A stretch of DNA of 64,000 nucleotides from Symbiodinium natans (Eukaryota; Sar; Dinophyceae; Suessiales; Symbiodiniaceae). Where the stretch lies: NCBI GenBank assembly GCA_905221605.1, contig CAJNDS010002082.1:1-64000 (forward strand), in the 5' to 3' direction. The first letter of the stretch is position 1. The number at the start of each line of letters is the position of its first letter. Under the pieces are notes generated by a model, which was not told the origin of the DNA, searched no databases, and saw nothing but the letters and a program-made list of their open reading frames with translations. The translations under genes and the position numbers were made by a program. Shown in pieces: positions 1 through 9,505 of the stretch.

Positions 1-59
1 TGGGCACATGAGCTTGGAAAGATGTTCATGCGGGGTCGTCTACCTGAGAGTTTGCGAAA

Positions 60-155
60 AATGAGGGGCCCCAAACTTAAGACCCCCAACTAGTAGGATG
101 CCCTTAGCATGAGGACCCCAATAAGGTACCCCTAATATCGTAGACCCCCCAGGTG
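60..155. repeat. dispersed repeat copy 1
   Basis: The block with core GACCCCAATAAGGTACCC followed by TAATATCGTA is repeated near the other end of the window (60362-60446). Both copies sit beside telomere-like repeats. It may be the end of a larger element; no coding is visible. Confidence 0.5.
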
Positions 156-550
156 GGGTAACACATCCCTGCGTGCAGTCTGAATGCAGACTAGCTTGGC
201 ATGAGCACACGGGATGCTTGCGTGTTGAGACCCTCTTTAACCTACAACGTACACCACGTGCTGAACACCGAAAACAGCATCACGGTAGGGTTCCCGACGA
301 GCGGGGTCTCTCGCTCAGGGTGCTGGGTGGCTTGGAGGCACTTGCTCAAACACAGAACCCTAGACCCTAAACCCTAAACCCTAAAACGTAAACCCTAAAC
401 CCTAAAGCCCAAACGCACCGACACTTCATGCGGACAAGGTGCCAGCACTGCCAGGAAGAAGTACATTAGCCACCTCTGCTGGGTCTACGGTTTAGGGAGC
501 TCAGGGTGGTCTCTTCAAGCCTCAAACCAGAGGCAGCTCCTCACCCCAAA

Positions 551-706
551 TCCCTACAACCCCCTACAGGCCGAGGCACAAACGAGGTCAAAGGGATTCG
601 AAGGTGTGCGAAACAGGCACTGGGCGCGGGGCGTTGGCGTGGAAGCCCCCTTTGCGACGGCACGGGTTTCGGGCTGGGGACGAGGGACGGCAAGCGAACC
701 GCTTAG
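551..706 (+). CDS. possible terminal exon, unknown
   Basis: This is a unique island between telomere-like blocks. One plus frame, open from about 551 after a TACAG acceptor, reads NEVKGIRRCAKQALG and ends at the TAG at 704-706. The opposite strand is also open here (554-820), so strand and coding status are uncertain. No family is recognised. Confidence 0.2.
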   Translation, partial: SLQPPTGRGTNEVKGIRRCAKQALGAGRWRGSPLCDGTGFGLGTRDGKRTA

Positions 707-821
707 GTTGTGCTTGAATTGGGCGTCCAGAGCACGTTTGCAGGTGTTGGGCTGTGGGTAACAATGAGCATTGGCGTCTTGAGGTCCATCGCCTGTACCG
801 AGACCCACGGAAGCGAGCATA

Positions 822-962
822 ACTCTAACCCTAAACCCTAAACCCTAAACCCTAAAACCCTAAGACCCTAAAACCCTTAAACCCTAAAAACCCTAAAAAC
901 CCTAACCCTAAAACCTAAAAACTTACAGCACTAAAACCCTAAAGCCCCAAAAACCTAAAACC
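822..962 (+). repeat. telomere-like block (CCCTAAA, CCCTAAAA)
   Basis: Consecutive CCCTAAA units degrade rightwards into CCCTAAAA and CCCTAAAAA variants. It is interstitial, not a chromosome end, because unique sequence continues on both sides. Confidence 0.95.
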
Positions 963-1030
963 CTGCACACATTCAGAGCACTCGAGGCATCCAGGGTGTC
1001 AGGCTTGGGTGGCCCAGGGTGCCCTAAACC

Positions 1031-1180
1031 TTGGGTTTAGGGTTTGGGGTTTAGGGTTTAGGGTTTAGGGTTTGGGGTTTAGGGTTTAGGGTTTGGGGTT
1101 TGGGGTTTGGGGTTTAGGGTTTGGGGTTTGGGGTTTGGGTTTTGGGTTTGGGGTTTGGGGTTTTGGGCTTTGGATTTTGG
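1031..1180 (-). repeat. telomere-like block (TTTAGGG/TTTGGGG)
   Basis: TTTAGGG units alternate with TTTGGGG variants and decay into TTTTGGG at the right edge. Its orientation is opposite to the block at 822-962. Confidence 0.95.
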
Positions 1181-1182
1181 AT

Positions 1183-1313
1183 GGATGTTCCCCAGACTAA
1201 CAGTCCTTGATCGGCATTCTAGTACCCCCTATTACAATCCCCATTACGGACTGTTAGGAAAAGGGGGAATATGATTCCTACAAAGGACTGTTCGTCTAAG
1301 GGGGAACATCCCA
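1183..1313. mobile_element. palindromic MITE-1, copy A
   Basis: The left end reads GGATGTTCCCC then ACTAACAGTCCTT. The right end is its complement, AAGGACTGTT then GGGGGAACATCC. A third partial arm (GGACTGTTAGG) lies inside. Six other copies or fragments occur in the window (32412, 39939, 41966, 45010, 47882 and 61264). It is too short to code, so it is called a non-autonomous inverted-repeat element. Confidence 0.75.
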
Positions 1314-1342
1314 ACCTAAACCCTGAACCCTAAACCCGGATC

Positions 1343-1466
1343 ACGTTCCGTAAGAAGCACAGCTCTCTTGCTGGACTTGGACATGCCTTCAGCACAAGAT
1401 CACTGTCCCATCGTCAACGCGCAAGACGTCGGAGGGCCATCTTCCCGACTAGATGCCGGGCTACCC
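1343..1466 (+). CDS. exon-like island, unknown
   Basis: A unique island between two telomere-like blocks, open in a plus frame that reads ITFRKKHSSLAGLGHAF and then an Arg-rich stretch. Neither a start nor a stop is inside, so if it is real it is an internal exon. No family is recognised. Confidence 0.25.
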
Positions 1467-1467
1467 G

Positions 1468-1612
1468 GTTTAGGGTTAGGGTTTAAGGTTTAGGGTTTAG
1501 GGTTTAGGGTTTAGGGTTTAGGGTTTAGGGTTTAGGGTTCAGGGTTCAGGGTTCAGGGTTCAGGGTTCAGGGTTCAGGGTTTAGGGTTCTAGCTTTCGGG
1601 CTTTAGGGTACT
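1468..1612 (-). repeat. telomere-like block with TTCAGGG sub-array
   Basis: About eight TTTAGGG units are followed by a run of TTCAGGG (about 1540-1585) and then TTTAGGG again. The sub-array is uniform, which suggests local homogenisation. Confidence 0.95.
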
Positions 1613-1635
1613 GTTTTGGGAACCTCTCAAAAAAA

Positions 1636-1818
1636 ATGCTTTTCATAGTCTCGCAGACGCACCACGAACTAAAGGCTATCAACTATTTTTCAAGAACGGT
1701 CCAGGTACCGTTAATCAACGTTCAGCGTTCTGACTTCCTAGACACGCACCTCCCCTACACCTGCCCTACACACCCTAATTTAATTCACGAAGCCTCCAGC
1801 GAGGAAATGGCCCTATAA
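1636..1818 (+). CDS. hypothetical 60-residue ORF
   Basis: An ATG-started frame follows an A-run and reads SQTHHELKAINYFSRTV, then PLINVQRSDFLDTHL, with balanced composition unlike repeat translations. It stops just before the next telomere-like block. It could be a small gene, a last exon or chance; no family is recognised. Confidence 0.3.
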   Translation: MLFIVSQTHHELKAINYFSRTVQVPLINVQRSDFLDTHLPYTCPTHPNLIHEASSEEMAL

Positions 1819-1966
1819 CACTAGAACCCTAGACCCCAGAACCTAGAAACCTCAACCCTGAACCCTAAACCCCAGAACCTAGAACCCTCAACGCTGAACC
1901 CTGAACCCTACACCCTAAACCCTACACCCTACACCCTACACCCTACACCCTAAACCCTAAACCCAA
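1815..1966 (+). repeat. telomere-like block (CCCTGAA, CCCTACA, CCCTAAA)
   Basis: Heptamers with changes at position 5 or 6. CCCTACA variants cluster at 1910-1952. Confidence 0.9.
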
Positions 1967-1982
1967 AGCCCCTTGGCCGAAA

Positions 1983-2062
1983 GCCTGCAGCTGCCGAAAC
2001 AAACCGCCGGACAGCTGGAGGAAGCTTACGTCGGCGGGCGCCTGCAGCTTCGGGTTGGGGTT
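1983..2062 (+). CDS. exon-like island, unknown
   Basis: A unique 80-bp island whose plus frame reads LQLPKQTAGQLEEAYVGGRL, a plausible helical segment. Telomere-like repeats flank it on both sides, as with the better-supported exons further right. Borders are approximate. Confidence 0.3.
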
Positions 2063-2079
2063 CCAGCTTCTTGCGGGTT

Positions 2080-2215
2080 TGGGGTTGAGGGTTTAGGGTT
2101 TAGGGTTTAAGGTTTAAGGTTTAAGGTTTAGGGGTTAGGGTTTAGGGTTTAGGGTTTAGGGTCTCGGGTTTAAGGCTTAGGGCTTAGGGCTTGGGGCTTA
2201 AGGTTTAGGGTTTAG
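2080..2215 (-). repeat. telomere-like block (TTTAGGG, TTTAAGG, CTTAGGG)
   Basis: Degenerate TTTAGGG array with TTTAAGG and GCTTAGG variants. Confidence 0.9.
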
Positions 2216-2219
2216 GCCG

Positions 2220-3020
2220 GGGCATCAAGCATCGGATGGCATTTTCCAACGCAAATTTGCCTAAACCCCGCGAGAAAAGAGTGGCTTTCGGGTTTTGGGC
2301 GCTCTCCCTGTAGAGACAGACACAAAGACTCTGCATTTTGCGTGTGAGTGGGCTTCAATCTTGAACGGATTCATGGGGTTTCGGGTTCAAGGTTTAGGGG
2401 GACGTTTAGGGGTTTAGGGTTTACGGCTTGAAGTTTCGCACGAAAGCTGCCATGCCTGCGTTGTGAGCACACTTTGTCGCTCACCATGAGGCCTTGGCGA
2501 TTCGCGCAAAGTTGCTCGCCAGACCCCAAACCCTAAACGTCTAAAACCTTAAAAATAAACCCTCAAGCCTTGGAGACCTGAAGACCCCTCAGAGCTTAAC
2601 TCCCGAGGCACTTGCAGGCAAAACCAAAATTGTCCCACGAAAGCCCCTACACCTTTCACCCTGACCCAAAGCACCCTAAACCCTAAACCCCTCAATCCTA
2701 AACCCTAAACCCCCCAGCTCAGCACTTTGCCGCCTTTTTCTGGGGCCCCGCGCCCGAAACTCTGGGCCTCATCCTGCAGATCTTGTCCACCTGCGTCGGG
2801 TTTTTTAGCGCAGCTGCTTCGGGCTTCAATACTTGAGGGTGCTTGGGGCTCAGGGCTTAGGGCTCCAAAGAGGTTTGGGGGTTTTGGGCTTGGGTTTCTT
2901 GGGGGGGCGCTTCGGGTCGGACTCTATGGGATTGTTCTGGATTCCCACAGCCGGCGCACCTCGAAGCAGGGCCTCTACGGGAGCCAGCGCGAAGGGCAGC
3001 AGAGCTGCCAAGAGCCTGCT
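2220..3020. other. unique sequence with scattered telomere-like units
   Basis: Two islands are open in plus frames. One is 2236-2310, with an ATG-started frame reading NANLPKPREKRVAFGFW. The other is 2947-3036, an Ala/Arg/Ser-rich stretch after a CCCACAG acceptor. Short CCCTAAA runs lie at 2521-2570 and 2673-2716. Nothing can be assigned. Confidence 0.3.
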
Positions 3021-3022
3021 TT

Positions 3023-3175
3023 CGGGTTTCGGGTTTAGGGTTCAGGGTTTAGGGTTTAGGGTTTAGGGTTTAGGGTTTAGGGTTTAGGGTTGAGGGTTTA
3101 GGGTTTAGGGTTTAGGGTTGAAGGTTTAGGGTGTCGGGTTTAGAGTTTTGGGATTAAGGTTTTTAGGGTTTAGGA
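3023..3175 (-). repeat. telomere-like block (TTTAGGG)
   Basis: About twelve nearly perfect TTTAGGG units, then degenerate copies. It marks the edge between the repeat-rich left end and the unique small-RNA region. Confidence 0.95.
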
Positions 3176-3178
3176 ACA

Positions 3179-3336
3179 TCTGGCATTTCCCGACGAAAAG
3201 CTTTGTATTTTACATGGAGTCTGAGAATGTGGACCCACACATGAATGGAAGGGTACACCATGTTTGTGGCTTGACCGTCCAGCTCATTGGGGAAGAGGGT
3301 CAGTCAGGAAGCCCTTGTCAATGCGAGTTTTTTTGA
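3179..3336 (+). CDS. exon-like ORF, unknown
   Basis: The open frame runs out of the repeat block into unique sequence. It reads NIWHFPTKSFVFYMESENVD, then NGRVHHVCGLTVQLIGEE, and stops at TGA 3334-3336. Composition is protein-like, with four Cys/His-containing turns. No start within unique sequence is certain; an ATG lies at about 3212. No family is recognised. Confidence 0.35.
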
Positions 3337-3445
3337 ACAGTGGCTTCACCCACGACATCAGAAACTGATATGAAACCCACAAGCAGTCGCCGAAACAGCC
3401 CCATCAGATCCACCCAAGTTTTCAAGAATTGGTTATTATTTATAT

Positions 3446-3736
3446 GTGGCTGCAAGCAACAAAACTGATGGAAAACGCATCGTGCTGCATCTGCCATCTG
3501 TGGCCGTGAACAACATCCCTCGACCTTGTCATTTGTACTCACACCTTCAATTAATAAGGTATGAATGCGAAATCAACACCAGGTATGGAAACTCTATATT
3601 CCCTCTTCTTGGTTTCAGACCTCATCATTGCAATGCTCGCGGAGAGGTACCTGATGAGAAACGGAAGCGTAGCTTCCGCAAGGCTTTCATGCCTACACTG
3701 CACAGTTGGGCTCTAGGTTCGCACCTATGCTTCTAG
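3446..3736 (+). CDS. hypothetical protein, 96 residues
   Basis: The frame is open from about 3446 (GTG; the true start is unclear) to TAG 3734-3736. It reads NKTDGKRIVLHLPSVAVNN, then HLQLIRYECEINTRYGNSIF, then a basic stretch DEKRKRSFRKAF. Amino-acid composition is normal and the frame lies in non-repetitive DNA. It may be the last exon of a gene whose earlier exons include the ORF at 3179-3336. No motif is recognised. Confidence 0.35.
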   Translation: MAASNKTDGKRIVLHLPSVAVNNIPRPCHLYSHLQLIRYECEINTRYGNSIFPLLGFRPHHCNARGEVPDEKRKRSFRKAFMPTLHSWALGSHLCF

Positions 3737-3749
3737 CTGCACAACACAG

Positions 3750-4885
3750 CAACCACTTAATCATGCGCAATAACACGCTTTCGCTGCAATCTCTGCAGAG
3801 ATTCCCGTCCTCTCCTCACGCTTTTGAGTTTTTGAGCCTTGCCTCGTTGTCGTGTCGTCGGCAAAGTCAAGGAGTGTAATAGTTCCTGGTGACGAATGCC
3901 AAGTGCGGTTGGCAGATCGTGTGATGCCGGCAGTCCAGATTCGTGCGATCGAACCTGCGACCACTCTCAACATGAGGCCCGGGCGATACCGGGTTCAACA
4001 GCTGGGGCTTCTCGTTTCGCCCCAGATAAAATGCTGCATTGAACAACGCACCAATGACAAAACGGCAGTCGAAATGAGCCTTATTGTGTGAAACTGTTCT
4101 GTTTAGCTTGCACAGAAAATACAAAACAAATTCGGAAGTCACGTTTGCCCATGCTCAAGACTCTAGCCGCTCGTCACCATCAACAACACCCCTCTCATCC
4201 CTGCAAGTCTGGCACCGTCTGGAGGCCGAGGAGGGCAGAGGGTCTCGAAAGCTTGGGAAGGGCTTGAGAAAAGTCGGGAGTGTACACGGTTTGGCGGAAC
4301 AGTTCGGGACAGCCTCAGGTGGGATTTGGAATGCTTGGGAAGGCTTTGCGAGGGTTGGTGTTTTGGGACCAGCGAGCGAGAACAATCAGTTCACGCGCTA
4401 AGAACACTGCGTGGGGACACGACTAACACATTGTGTCGGGATTTGCGCTCCCACAAAAAAACTCCAAGCATCAGCCATGCTACAGAAGACAGGTGTTCGA
4501 TCCCCGGTCGCCATAAGGGACGGAGACGAAGGCCAGAAAGCACGTAACACTTTCAACATGCACATAGTTCAATGGCAGCAACCGCACTTGGGGGCGCTCA
4601 CTGCCAAGCACTCGTCCGTTACGAATGTACATTACGGAAGCGAAAAACAGCGCACGCACGTGCACTCCCTTTTTCGACTCATTGGCATAGAAGGAATCCC
4701 GGTCGGCAAAAGCAATCACGAGACAGCGGACCAACGGATGGCAAGCTCCGGACAGCAGGCTCTGAGTAAGGACAGAAGTCCAAGTACAGAGTATCAAGCA
4801 AGCAAACAGAAGAGCGAGTGTGTTAAGCAAGGAGCCATCACGAAAGCAGGCCACAGCGAAGACGGACGCGCGGCAGAAGTGATAG
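3750..4885. other. unique sequence, no firm gene
   Basis: Several overlapping frames are open on both strands (for example 4084-4401 and 4411-4992 on plus, 4480-4854 on minus) but none shows a recognisable domain. The 4411-4992 frame runs over the 5S-like sequence on the other strand, which argues against it. Confidence 0.3.
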
Positions 4886-4889
4886 AGGA

Positions 4890-4950
4890 TGCGCTTAACT
4901 TCGGAGGTCAGAAGATATCCGGTGCATTCGGTGAGATATGGCCGTCACAG
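4890..4950 (-). pseudogene. truncated 5S rRNA gene
   Basis: On the minus strand the sequence begins GTGACGGCCATATCTC, continues CGAATGCACCGGAT and ends CTCCGAAGTTAAGCGC. This is the 5' half of a dinoflagellate-type 5S rRNA (helix I start, loop A/B region and the conserved GAAGTTAAGC). After AAGCGC the expected GGTT-AGTACT-GGGTGACC half is missing. It is therefore a fragment, placed just upstream of U1 and U6 in an RNA-gene cluster; 5S genes linked to SL RNA genes are known in dinoflagellates. A diverged full gene is less likely because the 3' half shows no similarity. Confidence 0.6.
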
Positions 4951-5182
4951 ACTTCAAGGTTTTATCGCTGGACTTCTAAAGTTCTCTCCTAACCTTTGAG
5001 CCACATGGCCACTGCTGCTTCCGAAAAAAAAATAAGCAAATTCTGTACACTCCCAACTCAACATGCGAAAGCCTGCTTCCCAAAGCTCGCTAAGCAAAAA
5101 AAACTCAGGAACACGAGCGAGCAGCTTTTGGCCCCCACCAAGTTGAGGAGCAGCACAGCAGCATCAAAATCCCCTTGCTGTT

Positions 5183-5340
5183 GGCAACAGCTCACAAGCT
5201 AGTTGCCTCTCAAGAAATTCTGCTTTGGATGACTCCATCGGAGACTTCTAAGGCGTTACAGGCCTCAGAGTGCAGTGAACTGCTCGACCCTATGAGAGCG
5301 AGCTGCTGGATCTCCGCCCAACACTAGCCAGGTAAGTTTA
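5183..5340 (-). ncRNA. U1 snRNA
   Basis: U1 pairs with the 5' splice site in the spliceosome. The minus strand begins AAACTTACCTGG, which holds the ACUUACCUG that pairs with the donor site. It continues through GGAGATCCAGCAGC (stem-loop I region) and TTCACTGCACTCTGAGG (compare UUGCACUCCGG of stem-loop II in other eukaryotes). An Sm-like AATTTCTTGA follows. The sequence ends in a strong terminal hairpin, GGCAAC to GTTGCC (plus 5183-5207). The length of about 158 nt fits U1 (about 165 nt in animals). The 5' end is set by the splice-site pairing motif and the 3' end by the hairpin. U6 lies about 140 bp further along on the same strand. Confidence 0.8.
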
Positions 5341-5481
5341 CACAGGAGCGAGCTGCTAGTCACTTGCCTGCCAATGAACATTTTTTGAGCATGGGGTACA
5401 GCAAGCTAGCTGGGCCTACGACCGATAGTAGGTTCCTCTTCAAGAAGAGTTCAAAAATCTAAGCAAGAGATCTAAAAAAAA

Positions 5482-5527
5482 CTTGGTACACTTCTCGATT
5501 TGTGCGTGTCATCCTTGCGCAGGGGCC

Positions 5528-5559
<32 letters not shown>

Positions 5560-5580
5560 TCGGATGATCCCCGAAGGGAA
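5482..5580 (-). ncRNA. U6 snRNA
   Basis: U6 is the catalytic snRNA of the spliceosome. The minus strand reads CCCTTCGGGG (5' stem-loop), then AAAATTGGAACGATACAGAG with the invariant ACAGAG box. It goes on through AAGATTAGCATGGCCCCTGC with the AGC triad, and then GCGCAAGGATGACACGC for the internal stem-loop. It ends before a run of eight T (plus A-run 5474-5481), the expected RNA polymerase III terminator. Conservation is near-perfect over the core, so identity is secure. The exact 5' base is uncertain by a few nucleotides. It forms a cluster with U1 on the same strand and SL RNA on the opposite strand. Confidence 0.96.
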
Positions 5581-5895
5581 TCCGATTTCGCTCGAAGTTG
5601 CCAAATAAGATATCTCCACAACAACCCGAAAAAAAACTTGCAACTGAACCAGTTGCTGGAGGTGAGTAGCCTTACAGTGTGAGCTCAGGGAGTCAGACAA
5701 CTCAAGGCCAAAGGTGCAAAGAGTTCCTCTTATACACTCTGCATCACCTCAGGGAGGGAGCAGTTGCTAACACCTCCACCGGAAAAAAGCCAGCATAGAG
5801 GAGCTCGCAATCGGAAGCAAGCTCCAAAAACAGAAGTGAACCTGCAGCCGACTGCTGTGGCCGGCAAGAGAGTATTACTAGGTCAGCGCAGAGGC

Positions 5896-5953
5896 ACCGT
5901 AGCCATTTTGGCTCAAGGTACAAATCGGGCCCTTGCTGCAAAGCAGGCCTTTT
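5896..5953 (+). ncRNA. dinoflagellate spliced-leader RNA
   Basis: The 22-nt leader that is trans-spliced to the 5' end of dinoflagellate nuclear mRNAs is present without mismatch: A at 5896, then CCGTAGCCATTTTGGCTCAA, then G at 5917. It contains the Sm-like ATTTTGG. A GT donor (GTACAAAT) follows at once, so this is the SL RNA donor gene and not a leader relic in a retroposed cDNA. The short intron part can fold (GGCC...GGCC around TTGCTGCAAAGCA) and ends before TTTTGTCTTTT. The total of about 58 nt matches the known size class of these RNAs. Neighbours are U6 and U1 on the other strand. No second copy is seen in the window. Confidence 0.93.
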
Positions 5954-6080
5954 GTCTTTTCTTTGCGAGATAAGAAGCCTTTTTGGCTTTCTTCTTTGGC
6001 TAGCTAAGGTTGCTGGAAAATTATTAAAAACAAGTTTTTTCTTTTCATGCACATGGAACCCCACATTTACACTTGGGCAC

Positions 6081-6100
6081 AAAACCCAAACCTGGGTTTT
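6081..6100. other. perfect 8-bp hairpin followed by T
   Basis: AAAACCCA and TGGGTTTT flank a 4-base loop and two further T. It lies 130 bp past the SL RNA gene. Its function is unknown; it could be the 3' hairpin of an undetected small RNA. Confidence 0.35.
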
Positions 6101-6796
6101 TTGGAACAAATGTTCGAGATTTCAGAACTTTCTCAACATCATTGTTCTTATGGCGGTCTTTGGCATCAAAAGTATCTAGACCGGTCTGATCCTTTTGAGA
6201 ATGCTGAAAACTCGAAACAGCTTTCTCTCGGAAAAAGGATCTATGATCATGCTTATACTACTGATCTCGTAACTAAGTGGCACATTAACAAATAGTATCT
6301 TGCAGCCAATTTTACGGCCTATTGAAAGAAAGATCTACATTGTTTAAGGAAATCTCACATTGGACTTTTATGAGTGAGTGAGAAATACTGAGAACTATAT
6401 AACTAAAAAAACTTCATGTACCTTTATCTTCTTGCTAACATTGGATGAACAAACAATAAAGGAAATTTTCTCTTTGAAAATGGAAGGTGGAACCAAACCA
6501 AGCCCACTCAAAGCCACTTTGCAACAACCAAACTGTTGCAAGGTCAAGTCTTCAAAATTTCTTGTAAAAATTAGATTCATTAGATTAAGCAGAAACAAGC
6601 CGGTTGACTGCATTCTTCCAGCCACTTCTGGAACTGTGATAAAGTTCAAATAATTGCTCTTGCACACACATACACACACAGAGAAAACACAAAATGAAGT
6701 GTCTGACTGCAGAAAGTTCTTCCCAAGAGTTTGAAGAATAGAAGTGATTTGATAAGCACCTTGAAATTCTTGAACAAATCATTCAAACTTGTGACA

Positions 6797-6900
6797 CAAG
6801 AAGAGTGGAATTTAGACTGGGTTCTTATTCTTTCTTTTCTCTGATTTTTCGAGCAATGAAAAACAAAAAAAAACAAGAAAAGAGGGGTGGAATTCAGCTA
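6797..6900 (+). repeat. TCTCTGATTTTTCGA element, copy 1
   Basis: GAGTGGAATTTAGAC, then TCTCTGATTTTTCGA, then an A-rich stretch and GAGGGGTGGA. The same ordered motifs recur at 8120-8200 (plus) and 8405-8470 (inverted). Confidence 0.5.
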
Positions 6901-8119
6901 GTTCTTGCTGCTGTACTTTTCTGTTTTTCAAGTAAAATTAAAGACGAGAAAAACAAATCAAGAAACAACAGCTGTGAAGTAACACTCGGTGCAGTTTAGC
7001 ATTTTGCTAGGTGGAAATCTTCAAGTTCGGGCAGCAGATAAGTCAGACTCTGAACATGCATAGTTACCCGTAGGGTGTGCTGCCATTGGCTTGGTGCCAC
7101 GCCAGTGCAACACAGTTGTCACACTGATACGAACAGATACTACACTTGATCATGGCCAAAAGACCCAGAAGGTATGCTCTGTATGAGGCAGTCAGACTGC
7201 CTGCAAGCTTGATGCAAAGAAACTGTGTGCACTATCTTGAAAACCCATCGACATCCCTGCCAATCCAGCAGGCGAGCCGAGCAAGCGAAAACTGCGACCC
7301 TTATTTCCAGCGTCAGCTTTGTTAGCCAGTTTTGTTGCAGAGCTGCGTGCCAAACGGAATCGTTGGCCAATGGCAAGTTTAGTTGACGATCACGTGCTTT
7401 TCAAAGCTTATTTGGATGCGACGTATACAAAAACGATTGGGCCTAATGTTTAATTTGGTAGGAATATTCTAGCATGCTTTCCGACAAAGAAAATGATTCT
7501 TCAAGACCAGAACAGCCTCCTTGCTTCATGCGGTTTTAGCTCAATGTGGGTCTTCTTGGTATGTAGCTTGGGTGGTGCATATTGTTGGTTAGTGTGGTAC
7601 TTGTGAAATGTAGCAAGAATAAGTTGCGGCTGCCATGTATTCATGAGCACTTTGGGCCGTCGGGAGATGTGGACTCGCTGACCACGACCAGAGCAGCTTC
7701 TCACCCATGCCGGGGTGTCCTCGGGGTTGAGGGCTTACATAGGGTTTAGGGGATTGGGGACTGTGGCCTGCCCAGCATTGACCATGACTCAAGGACTGTT
7801 GAAGAAGACCCAGAAGGGGCACCACAAACAAAAATGAAGACTTTGAAGAACACAATAAAAACTTAGAAACGGCGAAATAAAAACTTGAAACAACACACAC
7901 GCACTGGTCCCACCAACATGCAAACTGGCAGGGCCTGAAGCTTATCCCGGCGTTGACGGCCGTCACTAAGAGCTTAAGAAGATGTCTTGAACGGGGCAAC
8001 TTCTTTATCCACCGCCCTCCAGCACACCAGCCCACGTCATTATCAAGGCTGACGCTCAAAGGGTGGGTCTCCATGCAACAATAATGTCAAACAAGACGAA
8101 GGAGCAAGAACGAAGGGAG

Positions 8120-8200
8120 CTTCGAAGACACTTCTCTGATTTTTCGAATTAAGAAATAAAAGAAAATTTGAGAGGGGTGGATCGCGCTATTGCCCCTTCC
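8120..8200 (+). repeat. TCTCTGATTTTTCGA element, copy 2
   Basis: Shares TTCTCTGATTTTTCGA, an A-rich spacer and GAGAGGGGTGGA with copy 1. Confidence 0.5.
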
Positions 8201-8404
8201 GAAGGAAACTTAAAAACAGAACTCTCGTATGTGTTGCTCGACATCCAGGCAAAGATTGAGGGATGGCAATAAAGCAAGCAAAACTTAACACTGCAAGCAG
8301 ATTAAAGAAAGTGCTTGAATGGATGGAAGTAACCTCTGGTGGCATGCCCGCAAAGAAGGAAAGATTCGTGTTTGAAATCCACCTTTCTCAAATTATTTTT
8401 GGTG

Positions 8405-8470
8405 TTTGTATTCATCTTTCGAAAAATCAGAAGAGAGTGGAAATTAGACAATCAATTTTCCACTCTGATT
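8405..8470 (-). repeat. TCTCTGATTTTTCGA element, copy 3 (inverted)
   Basis: On the minus strand GAGTGGAAAATTG, CTAATTTCCACTC and TCTGATTTTTCGAAAG match the other copies, in inverted order and with an internal palindrome of the GTGGAAA motif. Confidence 0.45.
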
Positions 8471-9239
8471 TCAAGTCCAGATTCTGGATTGGAACCCAGG
8501 TCCAACAAACGTGGGAAAAAACTTTAAAAAAACCGCTTCTCAACACAAAAATGTTTCACACACTCCGGTGTTACCCACAGTAACACTCCCGGGGCATTGG
8601 TTGCAAACGGAATGACGGGAAGCCAACACAAAAACTGCACCGCTAATTGTACCAAAGACTTGTTGGCCAAGGCTGGAACTTTTGAACATGCAATTTGGAT
8701 GTGCTTGGGAAGCTTGTCTGTGTTAAACCCTTCGTTTTCGTGCAATAATCTGCAAGATTGAGTTGAAAACTGACGGCGCAGCCAAGTGCGGCAAAGCGCA
8801 ACCCCTTTACTTTTTGAGAGTATATTATTTTCAAAGGTCAAGATCTGTTTATGTTGATGAACCTTTGCAAGGAGTTGTGTCACGGGTCGTTTTAGGACAT
8901 GAAAAGTTGGCCAGCGGACAAAGAGTTTTTCCCCCACTAAGCTGATGTTGGCATCTTTAGAGCGTGACAGGTCATTTCCCTTATACAATGTTGCCGTTTA
9001 TTTTCTGATTCAAGGCTTGTTTGGATGTTCTGTGGCTTGGCCTATTTTGGATACTATTTCGCTTCGGACCTCTCTCAATACAACCGTGGTGCTGGCTTTT
9101 TTTTGGCTTGTTGGGTTGCTGCGATTGCCACACCGTCCTAAAAGGTGGGGTAGTGCCTCTACCCTACTCCAACTTGGCAGGGTGGGAGTACCCCTACCCA
9201 ATAGGGGGTGGGATGAGGTCTGGTGTCGTTTGACTTCGA

Positions 9240-9505
9240 TATGCGATCTTGGTGTCACTCGCCTTCACTCGGTGTCACGCAGCGTATGAAGACATGTGAG
9301 AGGAGCGAAGACATTGCAAAGACGAGCGACGACAATGAGAACACACATGAAAACACGCAAAGATGAGCGAAAACGAGCAGTGGCGTCAGTTGATTTAGCT
9401 CGTCCCCACTCGGCATTACTCCAGGTCGCTGTTGTTCGACGTCGCTCGGCGTCTTTTGGTGTCGCTAGATGTCCTTCGGCGTTGCTCGGCGTCACTCGGC
9501 CTAAA
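9240..9505. repeat. imperfect GTCGCTCGGC minisatellite
   Basis: Repeats of about 10 bp with the core GTC(G/A)CTCGGC recur at 9247-9285 and 9410-9503. The 193-residue frame across it (9296-9877) is a translation of the repeat and is not called. Confidence 0.7.

Larger units (their letters stand above)
6100..9235. other. unique AT-richer sequence without a firm gene
   Basis: Open frames exist on both strands (8524-8988 minus, reading ENEGFNTDKLPKHIQIACSK, is the most protein-like; 7589-8074 minus is another), but no domain is recognised. A CA-rich run lies at 6662-6682. A related element occurs three times (separate entries). Confidence 0.3.

Noticed and set aside
4480-4515. tRNA-like T-loop (GTTCGATCCCCGG)
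   Set aside because: The T-stem does not pair and no D-arm, anticodon arm or acceptor stem can be built around it.
4411-4992. 193-codon plus ORF
   Set aside because: It runs antisense through the 5S-like sequence and has no recognised domain.
4000-6300. U2, U4 and U5 snRNA genes near U1/U6
   Set aside because: Searched by eye for the U2 branch-site region, the U5 loop and U4 stem I on both strands; none found.
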